From Roseburia sp. 831b (GTDB lineage: Bacteria; Bacillota; Clostridia; Lachnospirales; Lachnospiraceae), in NCBI RefSeq assembly GCF_001940165.2, contig NZ_CP135162.1, positions 2,461,001-2,525,000 on the forward strand: 64,000 nt of DNA, given 5' to 3'. Each line of letters begins with the position of its first letter. Position 1 is the first letter of the stretch. The notes under the pieces were generated by a model that worked only from the letters and a program-made list of their open reading frames with translations, ran no database searches and was not told the origin of the DNA. Positions 36,089 to 44,557 of this stretch are shown in pieces. The position numbers were made by a program, and so were the translations under genes.

Positions 36089-37992
36089 GAGGTAAATAAT
36101 TATTTTATTTACCGTCCTCCCACACCACCCGGCATACGGTTCCGTACCAGGGCGGTTCTTTAGTTTTCACTAACTATTAGATAATAGTCAAGCATGGATG
36201 TATATCCCAGCTTGGCTATTATTTTCTTTGAAAAGATTTGGTTCAAGGCTTTCGCCATTCTCCAGTAACCTTTTCTACTATAAGCAAGTTCCTTGACTTT
36301 CCAATCTTCTAGCCCCAGCGCTTTCAGCATTCGATATTTTGTCTTGATTCTCTTCCATTGTTTCCAATAGACTGCTCGGATTCTCCGTCTTGCCCATTCA
36401 TCCGTTTTTATGAGAAGTCCTTTCATGTCTGCCAGCCTGAAATATTCCACCCAGCCTTGCACATACTCTTGATATTTCTTCTCACGTACTTCATTGCTAA
36501 TGCCTTTATTTCGGTCGGTGAGTTCTCTGATTTTGTCTTTCATCTTAATTACCGACTTTGGATGTATTCTTAATCTGCATTTTCCCTTATGTCTATAAAA
36601 GGAATAGCCAAGATACTTGACCTTGCTGATGTGTGCCACCTCTGTTTTCTTCCGATTAACTTTGAGGAATAGTTTTCCTTCTATAAACGGAATAATGTTT
36701 TCTAAGGTTCTTTCTGCACTTTTCCTGCTTTTGCAAAAAATCATACAGTCATCTGCATAGCGGACAAATCTATGTCCTCTACGTTCCAGTTCCTTGTCCA
36801 ACTCATTTAGCATTACATTACTAAGTAACGGACTAAGCGGACCACCTTGCGGCATACCGACCTCTGTACGTTCAAACATTCCATTTGCGATTACTCCCGC
36901 ATTCAGGTATTTGTGTATTAAAGATATCACTCTGCCATCTTTGATGGTTTTTGACAATACTTCTATCAGCTTACTCTGGCATACGGTGTCGAAGAACTTT
37001 TCCAAGTCCATATCTACCACATATACATAACCATCGTTTACATGCTTTTGGCATTGTCTAAGGGCATCGTGTGCTCCTCGCTTTGGCCTGAATCCAAAAC
37101 TGTTCTCTGAGAATTGCTCCTCATAGATTGGCGAGAGTTCCTGTGCTATTGCCTGTTGTACAACTCTGTCAACAACAGTTGGAACTCCAAGCTTTCTGAA
37201 CTCGCCTTTTGTTTCCTTGGGTATTTCTACCCTTCGAACCGGGGTAGGTTTATATTTTCCTTCCCTTATCTCCTGGATTAAGGATTCCTGGTTTTCTCTA
37301 AGGAAGGGCAGAAGTTCATCCACCTGCATACCATCGATTCCGCCTTTTCCTTTGTTTTTCCTGACTTGCTTATAGGCGTTGTTAAGATTGTCTTTTCGCA
37401 AAATCAGATCCAGAAGATTGTTCGTCCAATAGTCTGTGATGACACCGCTCTTTTCAGTAATCTTAGAGTAGTCGAACACTTCTGCATACTCTTTCTGTTC
37501 CGCAGATACCATTTGCAGATAGTCTTCCATATGAAGTTGTCTGTTCTTAAATCTACTTTCAGTTACATTCATTGCTTGTGTCTCCTAAAGTTCAGCCCTT
37601 CGCCGATGTCTTAAGCCATCGGTTTACTATGGCTTCTGCTGACTTCTCGCCATTCGTTGTTACTGACGGATTTCATACTCTGTTTCCATCCGCTGACAAG
37701 ACCTCCCTTGGTACCACACGTCACTTTCTCTCCATATATCTGCCACATTTACTTTAGTTAATTCCGAGTAGTTATTGGACTTTGACTTGTTATGCAGCCT
37801 TATCCTTAACTATAGCCTCATGTGATTTCTGTTCGTCAGACCAGAGATTTGCCTCCACCTTCCTTCAGATTCCCCTCACGTTAATCATAGTCTTGCTATG
37901 AACAGGACACCCTTGGTCTTGGCTGTATCCTTCCCACTACTAGGGCGGATTAGGAACTTTCATCCATTAGCGACGTGCGCCGCAAGGCGCAC
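36085..37992 (-). mobile_element. Group IIC intron, apparently complete
   Basis: The minus strand begins GTGCGCC at 37992 and forms a 7-bp hairpin with GGCGCAC. Conserved group IIC ribozyme segments follow (ATCTGAAGGAAG, GGTCTGACGAACA, CATGAGGCTA, GCATAACAAG, AAGTCAGCAGAAG). The maturase gene occupies domain IV. Domain V lies at about 36122-36157, right behind the maturase stop, with paired ACCGCCC and GGGTGGT arms. Domain VI is the hairpin at about 36089-36120 and the 3' end is CTAC at 36085. Length 1908 bases is typical. It sits directly behind a terminator hairpin, the classic class C target. Confidence 0.9.
36160..37572 (-). CDS. ltrA: Group II intron reverse transcriptase/maturase (class C)
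   Basis: The intron-encoded protein of 470 residues splices and mobilises the intron. Reverse transcriptase blocks are evident: KNKGKGGIDGMQVDELLPFL, RRVEIPKETKGEFRKLGVPT, SFGFRPKRGAHDAL, VVDMDLEKFFDTV, MPQGGPLSPLLSNVML and the catalytic FVRYADDCMIF. The thumb/maturase domain X covers the C-terminal 130 residues and ends GYTSMLDYYLIVSEN. There is no HNH endonuclease domain, as expected for class C. All catalytic residues are intact, so the element may be active. AGGAGA precedes the ATG. Confidence 0.95.
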   Translation of the reverse strand: MNVTESRFKNRQLHMEDYLQMVSAEQKEYAEVFDYSKITEKSGVITDYWTNNLLDLILRKDNLNNAYKQVRKNKGKGGIDGMQVDELLPFLRENQESLIQEIREGKYKPTPVRRVEIPKETKGEFRKLGVPTVVDRVVQQAIAQELSPIYEEQFSENSFGFRPKRGAHDALRQCQKHVNDGYVYVVDMDLEKFFDTVCQSKLIEVLSKTIKDGRVISLIHKYLNAGVIANGMFERTEVGMPQGGPLSPLLSNVMLNELDKELERRGHRFVRYADDCMIFCKSRKSAERTLENIIPFIEGKLFLKVNRKKTEVAHISKVKYLGYSFYRHKGKCRLRIHPKSVIKMKDKIRELTDRNKGISNEVREKKYQEYVQGWVEYFRLADMKGLLIKTDEWARRRIRAVYWKQWKRIKTKYRMLKALGLEDWKVKELAYSRKGYWRMAKALNQIFSKKIIAKLGYTSMLDYYLIVSEN

Positions 37993-37998
37993 ATAAAG

Positions 37999-38028
37999 AA
38001 TACCCCGGACTTTTAAATCCGGGGTATT
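37999..38028 (-). terminator. Terminator of the hydroxyacid dehydrogenase/patatin unit and intron target
   Basis: AATACCCCGG and CCGGGGTATT form a stem with a short AT loop, followed on the minus strand by CTTTAT and then the first base of the intron. Before insertion it would also have served the convergent phospholipase gene. Confidence 0.93.
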
Positions 38029-38078
38029 TGTGTTCTTACGAAATCTTTTAAATGTCATTATGTAAACCTTTTGCGTAT

Positions 38079-39017
38079 TTATTTTTTTGCAAAAAAATCT
38101 TTTATCTGCTCTAAAATAATCTCCATCAGGCGTGTTCTTGCCTCGATGCTCGCCCATGCAATATGAGGCGTAATCAAAAGCTTTTCACTGTCTTTGATTC
38201 TACGAAGCGGGTTGTCCGGGCTCATCGGTTCCACGCATAAAACGTCCAGTCCTGCTGCCGCAATCTCACCCTGTTCTAGCGCATTGGCAAGTGCTTCCTC
38301 CACCACAATCGGTCCTCTTCCTACATTTAAAAAGATTGCAGACTCTTTCATCTTATGAAATGCCTGCTCATCCATCAACTGATGGGTATCCTCCGTAAGC
38401 GGTGCGTGTACAGATACAATATCAGATTCTTTTAACAAGGTATCCAAATCCACCCGCTCATAGCCTTCCTGATTGTTGCGTCCCGATGTGGAGTAATAGA
38501 TGACATGACAGCCAAACAGTTTTGCAATGTCTGCCACACGGCGTCCGATTGCACCTAACCCGATAATGCCCCAGGTCATGCCATGCAATTCATGGAATAC
38601 CTTTGCAAAATGTGTGAAAATGGTGTCCGCAATGTACTGCTCACTTTTTACATAATTGTCATAGTAAGGTAGTTTTTCCAATAGGTAAAAAAGCATTGCA
38701 AATGTGTGCTGTGCCACGCTTTCGGTGGAGTATCCTGCAACATTACGCCATGCAATTCCTCTTTGCTCTAAATATTCTTTATCCAGATTGTTCGTTCCGG
38801 TTGCTGTGACGCAGACCAGCTTCAGATTCTTCGCCTTGCCAATGCTCGATTCGTCGATTTCCACTTTGTTGACAATCACAACATCCGCATCCTTGGTACG
38901 CTCTGATGCTTCTTCTTGGGTAGAAAAATTATATCTTACAACTTCTCCTAACGCCTCAAATCCAGATAAATCGATATCCTCTCCAATTGATTTTGCATCT
39001 AAAAAAACGATTTTCAT
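38079..39017 (-). CDS. D-2-hydroxyacid dehydrogenase
   Basis: A 312-residue NAD-dependent oxidoreductase of 2-hydroxy acids, in the hydroxypyruvate reductase/phosphoglycerate dehydrogenase group. The NAD loop is GIIGLGAIGRRVADIAKLFG. The catalytic Arg, Glu and His appear in NVGRGPIVVEEAL, DVLCVEPM and ITPHIAWAS. The substrate (glycerate/hydroxypyruvate or other) cannot be decided. It follows the patatin gene by six bases, so the two form an operon ending at the terminator that the intron targets. Confidence 0.92.
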   Translation of the reverse strand: MKIVFLDAKSIGEDIDLSGFEALGEVVRYNFSTQEEASERTKDADVVIVNKVEIDESSIGKAKNLKLVCVTATGTNNLDKEYLEQRGIAWRNVAGYSTESVAQHTFAMLFYLLEKLPYYDNYVKSEQYIADTIFTHFAKVFHELHGMTWGIIGLGAIGRRVADIAKLFGCHVIYYSTSGRNNQEGYERVDLDTLLKESDIVSVHAPLTEDTHQLMDEQAFHKMKESAIFLNVGRGPIVVEEALANALEQGEIAAAGLDVLCVEPMSPDNPLRRIKDSEKLLITPHIAWASIEARTRLMEIILEQIKDFFAKK

Positions 39018-39023
39018 CTTTTC

Positions 39024-39878
39024 TCATCCTTTTAAGTATTCTTTTAACTTCGGCATCTCTCTCTTGGCAATGTCGTAGCCTTCCTGGTAAAGCTTTCCAA
39101 GCAGCTTCGTGTCTGTCTCAGTACGTCCTACCCCATAAGTATCATCCGGTGCAATGATAAACACCTTGCCTTCTTTTTCGAGCTCATAGAGCTTCTTCAT
39201 GCAAGCATTGTAGCGTTCTGCTCTTGTATCAAGCGACTCCACAATTTTCGGATATTTCTTGTAAAGTTTTTCAGTCATTTTCGTGACACGGTCCGTCTTT
39301 TTCAGATAACCACGCGCTCTTGTCAAAACAACGATGTTCTTATCGCATCCCTTTTCCATCGCATGTTCAAATGGAACGGAATCCGCAAGTCCGCCATCTA
39401 AATAGTAGTGTTTTCCAATCTTCACCGGCTGAAACAAAATCGGGAGGGAACAGCTTGCCACCAGAACATCCTCCATGCTTTTATCTCTTGGCACCGGAAC
39501 ATAGGCTGCTTTTCCGGTATGAATATTAGTCACTGCTGCCTCAATCTCGCCCGGAAATGCTGCAAGTGCGTCGTAATCAAATGGCAGTAATTTATCAGGA
39601 ATCTCCTCAAACACAAATGGTATATTATAATAGGCTCTTGTCTTTCGGTTGATTAAATGGCGCATTCCCATATAACGTTTGTCTGCCATAAACTGCTCCA
39701 TCAACTTTAGATTACGTCCTTTCTGCTTTGACAGATAGGATACCCCGTAGGCAATTCCGGCAGAAACACCAATAAAATAATCTGGCAGTAAATCTTCTTC
39801 TAGGAAAGCATCCAACACGCCACAGGAAAAAATGGTACGGTTGGCACCACCTTCACATGTCATTCCTAATTTCATCAT
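39024..39878 (-). CDS. Patatin-like phospholipase
   Basis: A 284-residue acyl hydrolase with the patatin Ser-Asp dyad: oxyanion strand TCEGGANRTIFSCGVL, nucleophile elbow FIGVSAGIAYG (GVSAG) and the Asp in YYLDGGLADSVPFEHA. No signal peptide is seen, so it probably acts on the inner face of the membrane. GAGGTG precedes two consecutive ATG codons at 39878 and 39875. A longer frame from 39941 has no ribosome site. Confidence 0.92.
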   Translation of the reverse strand: MMKLGMTCEGGANRTIFSCGVLDAFLEEDLLPDYFIGVSAGIAYGVSYLSKQKGRNLKLMEQFMADKRYMGMRHLINRKTRAYYNIPFVFEEIPDKLLPFDYDALAAFPGEIEAAVTNIHTGKAAYVPVPRDKSMEDVLVASCSLPILFQPVKIGKHYYLDGGLADSVPFEHAMEKGCDKNIVVLTRARGYLKKTDRVTKMTEKLYKKYPKIVESLDTRAERYNACMKKLYELEKEGKVFIIAPDDTYGVGRTETDTKLLGKLYQEGYDIAKREMPKLKEYLKG

Positions 39879-39947
39879 AAAACACCTCGCTTTGTGTTTT
39901 ATAATAACACTTTTTCCACCGAAATAGCAATTCCGTTTCAACGAATC

Positions 39948-41669
39948 TTATTCTAATTTGAATTTACCAACTTCAACCCCTAATTTGTCGGAAATCTCAA
40001 GGTTGCCACTTGCCTCCTGACCGATACTTTGTACCTCTGTACTAAGGTCTGTCGTTATCGCAGAAACATTGGTAATTCCATTTGCACTTTCCTCCACAGC
40101 AGAATTGACAGCTGTGACAGATTCTAAAATGTTGTTCATGTCATCCGCAAGTTTGGCGGAATTTTCTGCAAACTGCTGCATCATTCCGTTGATTTCGGAA
40201 GCATCCTGTTCATATCCCTCACTTAAATCCAGCAGCTTCGTATATCCGGTCATGGTAGTCTCTCCGATGAAGGAAATCATCCCTGCCGCTTCCATTGCCA
40301 ATTCATTTACAGCTGTAATTACTTCTGTGCTGACCTTTTGGATTCTGACTGCTGCTTCGGCAGAATTGGTTGCAAGGTTTCCAATCTCACCCGCAACAAC
40401 TGCAAATCCTTTTCCTGCCTCACCTGCTTGTGCAGCCTCGATGCTTGCATTTAACGCCAACAGGTTCGTCTGTTCGGTGATACTGATGATATTCTCGGTC
40501 AAGGCACTGATTTCTTCTACCTCTTTTGATTTTTCAATCTTCTCTTTTACCTTTTCTTCCATCTCTTTCGCATGCCGTTTTGCATCTTCCTGCTCAAGCG
40601 TTGCATTTTTCTGAATCTCTGTGGCCTTTTTCTGAATCTCTGTGGTCATCTGATTTCCATCGGCTGCCTTTTTGGAAATGATTTCAATCTTTTCAAAGAC
40701 ATCGGTTATTGCATCGGTTATCTGCGTAAGGGAGGCGTTCGTCTCTTCCATCGCCGCACTCATCTGTTCCATCGTTGCAGAAACATCCGAAATATTATCT
40801 TCTGCACCGTTTAAGTCAGTCGAAATCTTTTTGGCTGAATTGTTCAGATTTTCGGAATAACTTGAAATATTCTGCATAATTCCACGAATGTAAGTAATTA
40901 AATCATTGACATTATTGGCAATCAGTTCTGTCTCATCGCCAGTTGTCACATGCAGCGTCTGCGTTAAGTCCCCTTCGTTATTTACAATCTCGTAAATCTT
41001 ATCATCCACAAGATAAAGGTTCTTCGCAATTTTCTTCACAATCATGCTTAAGATAAAAATAGAGACTGCTATCCAGAAAATCTCAATCGCAATTACCCAG
41101 TTGATATTAATCATCTTGCTTCGCACAATATAGGAAGCATCGTAGTCACATCCCAATGCCGCAATCACCTGCTTGTTCGAATCGTAAATTGGCACATACG
41201 CTGTCAAAAGACTTCCATCTGCCGTACTTAAAATCTGATTCTCGACATATTTCTCACCGGAAAATACAGGCTTAAGTTCCTCATAAGACACTTCAAATTC
41301 CTCCCCATAGGAGACCTGGTTTGCGGTGTCGTCCGAATCCAGCGCATAATAAACTTTATTTCCATCTGTGTAAATGACATATAAATACGGCACATCACAG
41401 TCGTCCCGAATCCGCTGCATGGACGAAATGACTTCCGTAGCCGCATCCTCATCATGGCTTTCCATCGCATATTCTACGGTATCACCGTCTAACATCTCAC
41501 TTGCAATCTGTGCGATAAGCTGTGCCTGCTGCTTGCCAAGTTCTGTCATCTGATCTGCACTGCGAGTTGTCATCATCATTCCTATGGAAGAACACACAAT
41601 AAAAATGATTAGATCTGCAGGTAATATCATCTTATACCCAATTGGCATTTTTCTTGTTTTTCTTTTCAT
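39948..41669 (-). CDS. Methyl-accepting chemotaxis protein
   Basis: A 573-residue chemoreceptor. One membrane helix near the N-terminus ([19 protein letters not shown]) and a second around residues 190-215 bracket an external dCache-like sensor domain of about 150 residues. A HAMP-like linker follows, then the signalling domain with the tip [20 protein letters not shown] and [15 protein letters not shown]. It implies a chemotactic, probably flagellated cell, although no flagellar genes are in the window. The ligand is unknown. GAAGGAGAG precedes the ATG by about ten bases. The 276 bases downstream of its promoter side (41670-41945) hold only its promoter region and the next terminator. Confidence 0.95.
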   Translation of the reverse strand: MKRKTRKMPIGYKMILPADLIIFIVCSSIGMMMTTRSADQMTELGKQQAQLIAQIASEMLDGDTVEYAMESHDEDAATEVISSMQRIRDDCDVPYLYVIYTDGNKVYYALDSDDTANQVSYGEEFEVSYEELKPVFSGEKYVENQILSTADGSLLTAYVPIYDSNKQVIAALGCDYDASYIVRSKMININWVIAIEIFWIAVSIFILSMIVKKIAKNLYLVDDKIYEIVNNEGDLTQTLHVTTGDETELIANNVNDLITYIRGIMQNISSYSENLNNSAKKISTDLNGAEDNISDVSATMEQMSAAMEETNASLTQITDAITDVFEKIEIISKKAADGNQMTTEIQKKATEIQKNATLEQEDAKRHAKEMEEKVKEKIEKSKEVEEISALTENIISITEQTNLLALNASIEAAQAGEAGKGFAVVAGEIGNLATNSAEAAVRIQKVSTEVITAVNELAMEAAGMISFIGETTMTGYTKLLDLSEGYEQDASEINGMMQQFAENSAKLADDMNNILESVTAVNSAVEESANGITNVSAITTDLSTEVQSIGQEASGNLEISDKLGVEVGKFKLE

Positions 41670-41886
41670 ATTTTTCTATCTCTCCTTCTTGGAAATCTCT
41701 GTATGCACGCTCCCCATCCCACAGACATTTCTATTATCTCGTTCTTTTCCCTGCTAAAGAAGTAGCACAAAAAGTTCTACCGCTATCATTGTAACATTTT
41801 ATAAATACACTATATCCCCCAAAAACGTTGAATTTATCCCTGTTTTCGTCATGATTGCCTAACGCAGAATCCAGTTGACACATTCC

Positions 41887-41920
41887 GCAAAAAAGAAGCT
41901 GTCATAAGGCAGCCTCTTAT
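41887..41920 (-). terminator. Terminator after nfeD
   Basis: AAGAGGCTG and CAGCTTCTT pair with one G.U, followed by TTTT on the minus strand. Confidence 0.8.
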
Positions 41921-41945
41921 CCATTCAGACTTTTTCTATTTTCTG

Positions 41946-42398
41946 CTACACTTCTTTTCCCGGCATTGTAGCACTTGCTGCCACGTAAAGAGTAACACCA
42001 CGGATTTCCTTCACCAATACAATCTCGCCCGCCTCGAAAGTCTCACCATCTACTGCTGCACGTGCGGTCCATTCTTGTCCTTTTAAAACAGCGGTTCCGG
42101 TTCCTTTCTGGTTATCGACGGCTTCCGTCAGGCAGACATTCTGTCCGATTGCTTCCTCATAGTTTGTGCGAACCAGTCTCGGCTTAACATATTTCATTGC
42201 CCATGGTCTTGTAAAGCAAAGCAATACAATTGACACAAGTAAAAATGCTACCACCTGTACCACTTCGTTACATCCAAGTAAATTTAAAATAAGAGCGACT
42301 ACTGCCCCACCTGCAAACCAGATTGAGGTCAGTCCAACCGTGATAATTTCTACAACTGCAAAAATAATAATTAACGCAATCCAGATTATTGCTGCCAT
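41946..42398 (-). CDS. NfeD family membrane protein
   Basis: A 150-residue protein with two or three N-terminal membrane helices (IIWIALIIIFAVVEIITVGL, FLLVSIVLLCF) and a C-terminal OB-fold domain (IGQNVCLTEAV, GTAVLKGQEWTARA, GEIVLVKEIRGVTLYV). NfeD proteins usually work with a stomatin/flotillin-like partner in membrane microdomains, but no such partner gene is adjacent here. Ribosome site AGGAGG precedes the ATG. Confidence 0.92.
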   Translation of the reverse strand: MAAIIWIALIIIFAVVEIITVGLTSIWFAGGAVVALILNLLGCNEVVQVVAFLLVSIVLLCFTRPWAMKYVKPRLVRTNYEEAIGQNVCLTEAVDNQKGTGTAVLKGQEWTARAAVDGETFEAGEIVLVKEIRGVTLYVAASATMPGKEV

Positions 42399-42586
42399 CT
42401 GACTCCTCCTGTTCCTCTCTTGTAGCTATTTTTCTCTTTCTACTTATTATATTCGATTTGCGTTTCCGGCACAACCTTCTTTTGAAAAGTCTTTCTCCTA
42501 TTTTCCCATTTATTCTTCATTTTTTTCATTTTATGCCGATAACATAACTGAACCTTAGAATAGAACGTAATCGGAAGGAGGCAGCT

Positions 42587-43183
42587 ATGAGCCTTGCAGC
42601 CAGCGGAGTTGGAACTACATTTTCTTCCAGCTTCTACTTACGAAAATTTTATAAAAACTGTTCGGATGCTTCTAAAACATCCAAACGAAGCAAACTAGAG
42701 CCGAACCGCCTGTCCCAGGCAGACGCAGATGCCTTACATAAGGCAGTCAAACAGCTTCGGAGTTTTAAGTTCACGGACGATGACAATTCGAATCTTCATG
42801 CCGGAGTATCCGCACTTTTAGAAACCTACAATCACACGATGGATTCCTGTAAGGATTCCTCCGATTTATCGGTGAGACGTTATGCCAAACAGTTAAAGTC
42901 CCTTGTGAATAATCATAAAGATGAACTTGAGGATATCGGTGTCACAGTAAATAAGGACGGTACCTTAACCGCCAATTCCAATCTTTTGAAAAGTGCTTCC
43001 GTCTCAAAGATTAAGAAGCTGTTTTCCAAAGAAAGTGAATTCTCCACAAAGGCATTCCAATACTCCAGACACTTAGAGGAAAAATCTGAGGAAGCCTACA
43101 AAAGTGATATCATTGAGCAGTCCCTCAAACAGAAAGAAGCTCTACTGACCGGACTCGGTCAATCCGTAGACCTATCGCTCTAA
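42587..43183 (+). CDS. Unknown helical protein with a FliD-tail-like motif
   Basis: A 198-residue protein with a strong AAGGAGG site. It is hydrophilic and mostly helical. Residues 130-160 (LEDIGVTVNKDGTLTANSNL then SKIKKLFSKES) resemble the conserved C-terminal segment of flagellar cap proteins, where an IGI..DGTL..D..KL pattern precedes an LF. It lacks the rest of FliD. A GCCGATAA sequence at 42535-42542 matches the -10 box of flagellar sigma-28 promoters, without a matching -35. A link to motility is a suggestion only. The gene converges on the LD-carboxypeptidase across the 220-bp palindrome. Confidence 0.7.
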   Translation: MSLAASGVGTTFSSSFYLRKFYKNCSDASKTSKRSKLEPNRLSQADADALHKAVKQLRSFKFTDDDNSNLHAGVSALLETYNHTMDSCKDSSDLSVRRYAKQLKSLVNNHKDELEDIGVTVNKDGTLTANSNLLKSASVSKIKKLFSKESEFSTKAFQYSRHLEEKSEEAYKSDIIEQSLKQKEALLTGLGQSVDLSL

Positions 43184-43197
43184 CAAAAATAAATTTT

Positions 43198-43417
43198 TAG
43201 AAAAAACGCTGTAAAAATTAGTCTATTAGATTGCACAAAAGACAACTCCAATTTTCTTATGGGCAATGGAGATAAACCTCTTAAAGCGAAAACCGTGGAA
43301 GCCACTGCTGAACACGGTTTTCGCTTTAAGAGGTTTATCGCAATGTTTTGCACAACAGAAAATTGAAGTTGTATTTTCGGTGAATTTAATAGACTAATTT
43401 TTTATACGACTTTTCTA
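43198..43417. repeat. 220-bp near-complete palindrome (MITE-like or giant hairpin)
   Basis: The ends TAGAAAA and TTTTCTA are inverted. A perfect 16-bp inverted repeat lies at 43213-43228 and 43387-43402. A perfect 27-bp stem lies at 43271-43297 and 43313-43339 around a 15-base loop. Between them, segments such as ACAACTCCAATTTTCT and its near-complement also pair. All arms share nearly the same centre, so one strand can fold into a single long hairpin. It fills the gap between two convergent genes and ends five bases before the LD-carboxypeptidase stop codon. Confidence 0.88.
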
Positions 43418-43422
43418 GGAAC

Positions 43423-44481
43423 CTATTTTTCGTTCATCTCGATTGTGATGTGGTTGCCTTGTACGGTGACGTCGGCGAAACTTCCGCAGATGAGTGGCAT
43501 CATCGGTGAGAGATGTCCGATATCAAGGTCCATAATAATTGGCACCTTGTATTTTGCAAGCAGGTCACAAACCGCATGATACTGATCTAGTCCCATCAGC
43601 TCTTGTCCATGAACTCCTGGACGTCCAATCAGAAATCCCTTGGTGTACCGGAACCAGCCGGCATGCTCCATCTGCCAGATTGCTCTTCGAATGGACATGA
43701 CATTCAAATCACAGGACTCTAAGAACCAGATGACACCCTCTTCCTTATAGCGCTCATTGAATTCTGCCACATAATCAAAAGACGTTCCAAGCAGATTCAC
43801 CAGACAGTCCATACAACCACCTAACAAGCGTCCCTGCATATGCACATCTGGATGTTTTCCCTGATTTTCTTTGATAAAATAAGTGCCTTGTGTATAAACC
43901 TGTAACTTTCCTGGTTCTGTCACATTGTACGGCGCTAACGGTTTCTCCGGGCTTTTTATCTCGTCCTTTTCCCATAACCCGTATTCATGTACAGTTGTAG
44001 TTTCACCGCATAGCACACGATATGCATCTTCTACCGCAGGATGCCACGGTTTCATTCCAAATTCTGACGCACATGGTCCATAGATGGCTGCTGTATCACA
44101 TATGGTTGCCAGCAAAAATGTAAAATTTGTATTATCCGAATATCCCATAAACCACTTCGGAGCCGCATTTTTTATTTTTTCAAAATCGATGTATTCTAAA
44201 ATCTCACACATCAACTCTCCACCACCACAGGAAATCAGGACTTCGTTTTTATTGCTGCAATAGTAATCGACCAGTTCGTCTGCACATTTTTGCGGCGTGT
44301 TGCTGATTCCAAGTCCACTGCCCTCGCAGCAGTTCGGACCAAGGTCCGCTCCATGTCCTAATTCTTTGAATTTCTCTAATGCTGCCCCAAAGGCTGTATG
44401 ATATGGCTCGATAAAGCATCCAAACGATGGTGCTACATATCCGATGGTTCCATTTTTGCTCAAATGTTTTGGAAATTTCAT
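43423..44481 (-). CDS. LD-carboxypeptidase/MccF-like S66 peptidase
   Basis: A 352-residue serine peptidase of family S66, which includes muropeptide LD-carboxypeptidase and the microcin C immunity protein MccF. The catalytic Ser is in FMGYSDNTNF, the Glu in WFLESCDLNV and the His in DLDIGHLSPMMPL. The N-terminal IGYVAPSFGCF segment is also typical. There is no signal peptide, so it acts in the cytosol on recycled wall peptides or peptide-nucleotide antibiotics. Which role applies is not decidable here. Confidence 0.92.
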   Translation of the reverse strand: MKFPKHLSKNGTIGYVAPSFGCFIEPYHTAFGAALEKFKELGHGADLGPNCCEGSGLGISNTPQKCADELVDYYCSNKNEVLISCGGGELMCEILEYIDFEKIKNAAPKWFMGYSDNTNFTFLLATICDTAAIYGPCASEFGMKPWHPAVEDAYRVLCGETTTVHEYGLWEKDEIKSPEKPLAPYNVTEPGKLQVYTQGTYFIKENQGKHPDVHMQGRLLGGCMDCLVNLLGTSFDYVAEFNERYKEEGVIWFLESCDLNVMSIRRAIWQMEHAGWFRYTKGFLIGRPGVHGQELMGLDQYHAVCDLLAKYKVPIIMDLDIGHLSPMMPLICGSFADVTVQGNHITIEMNEK

Positions 44482-44557
44482 GCTTTTTCCCCCTGCTTTG
44501 CTTTTTTGTACCTTTCATTATAAATGCGCAAAAACATCTTAGCAAGGGGAAAACACT

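Noticed and set aside
43198-43417. Ordinary bidirectional terminator
   Set aside because: The 220-bp nested symmetry is far larger than needed for termination, although the inner stem could also terminate transcription.
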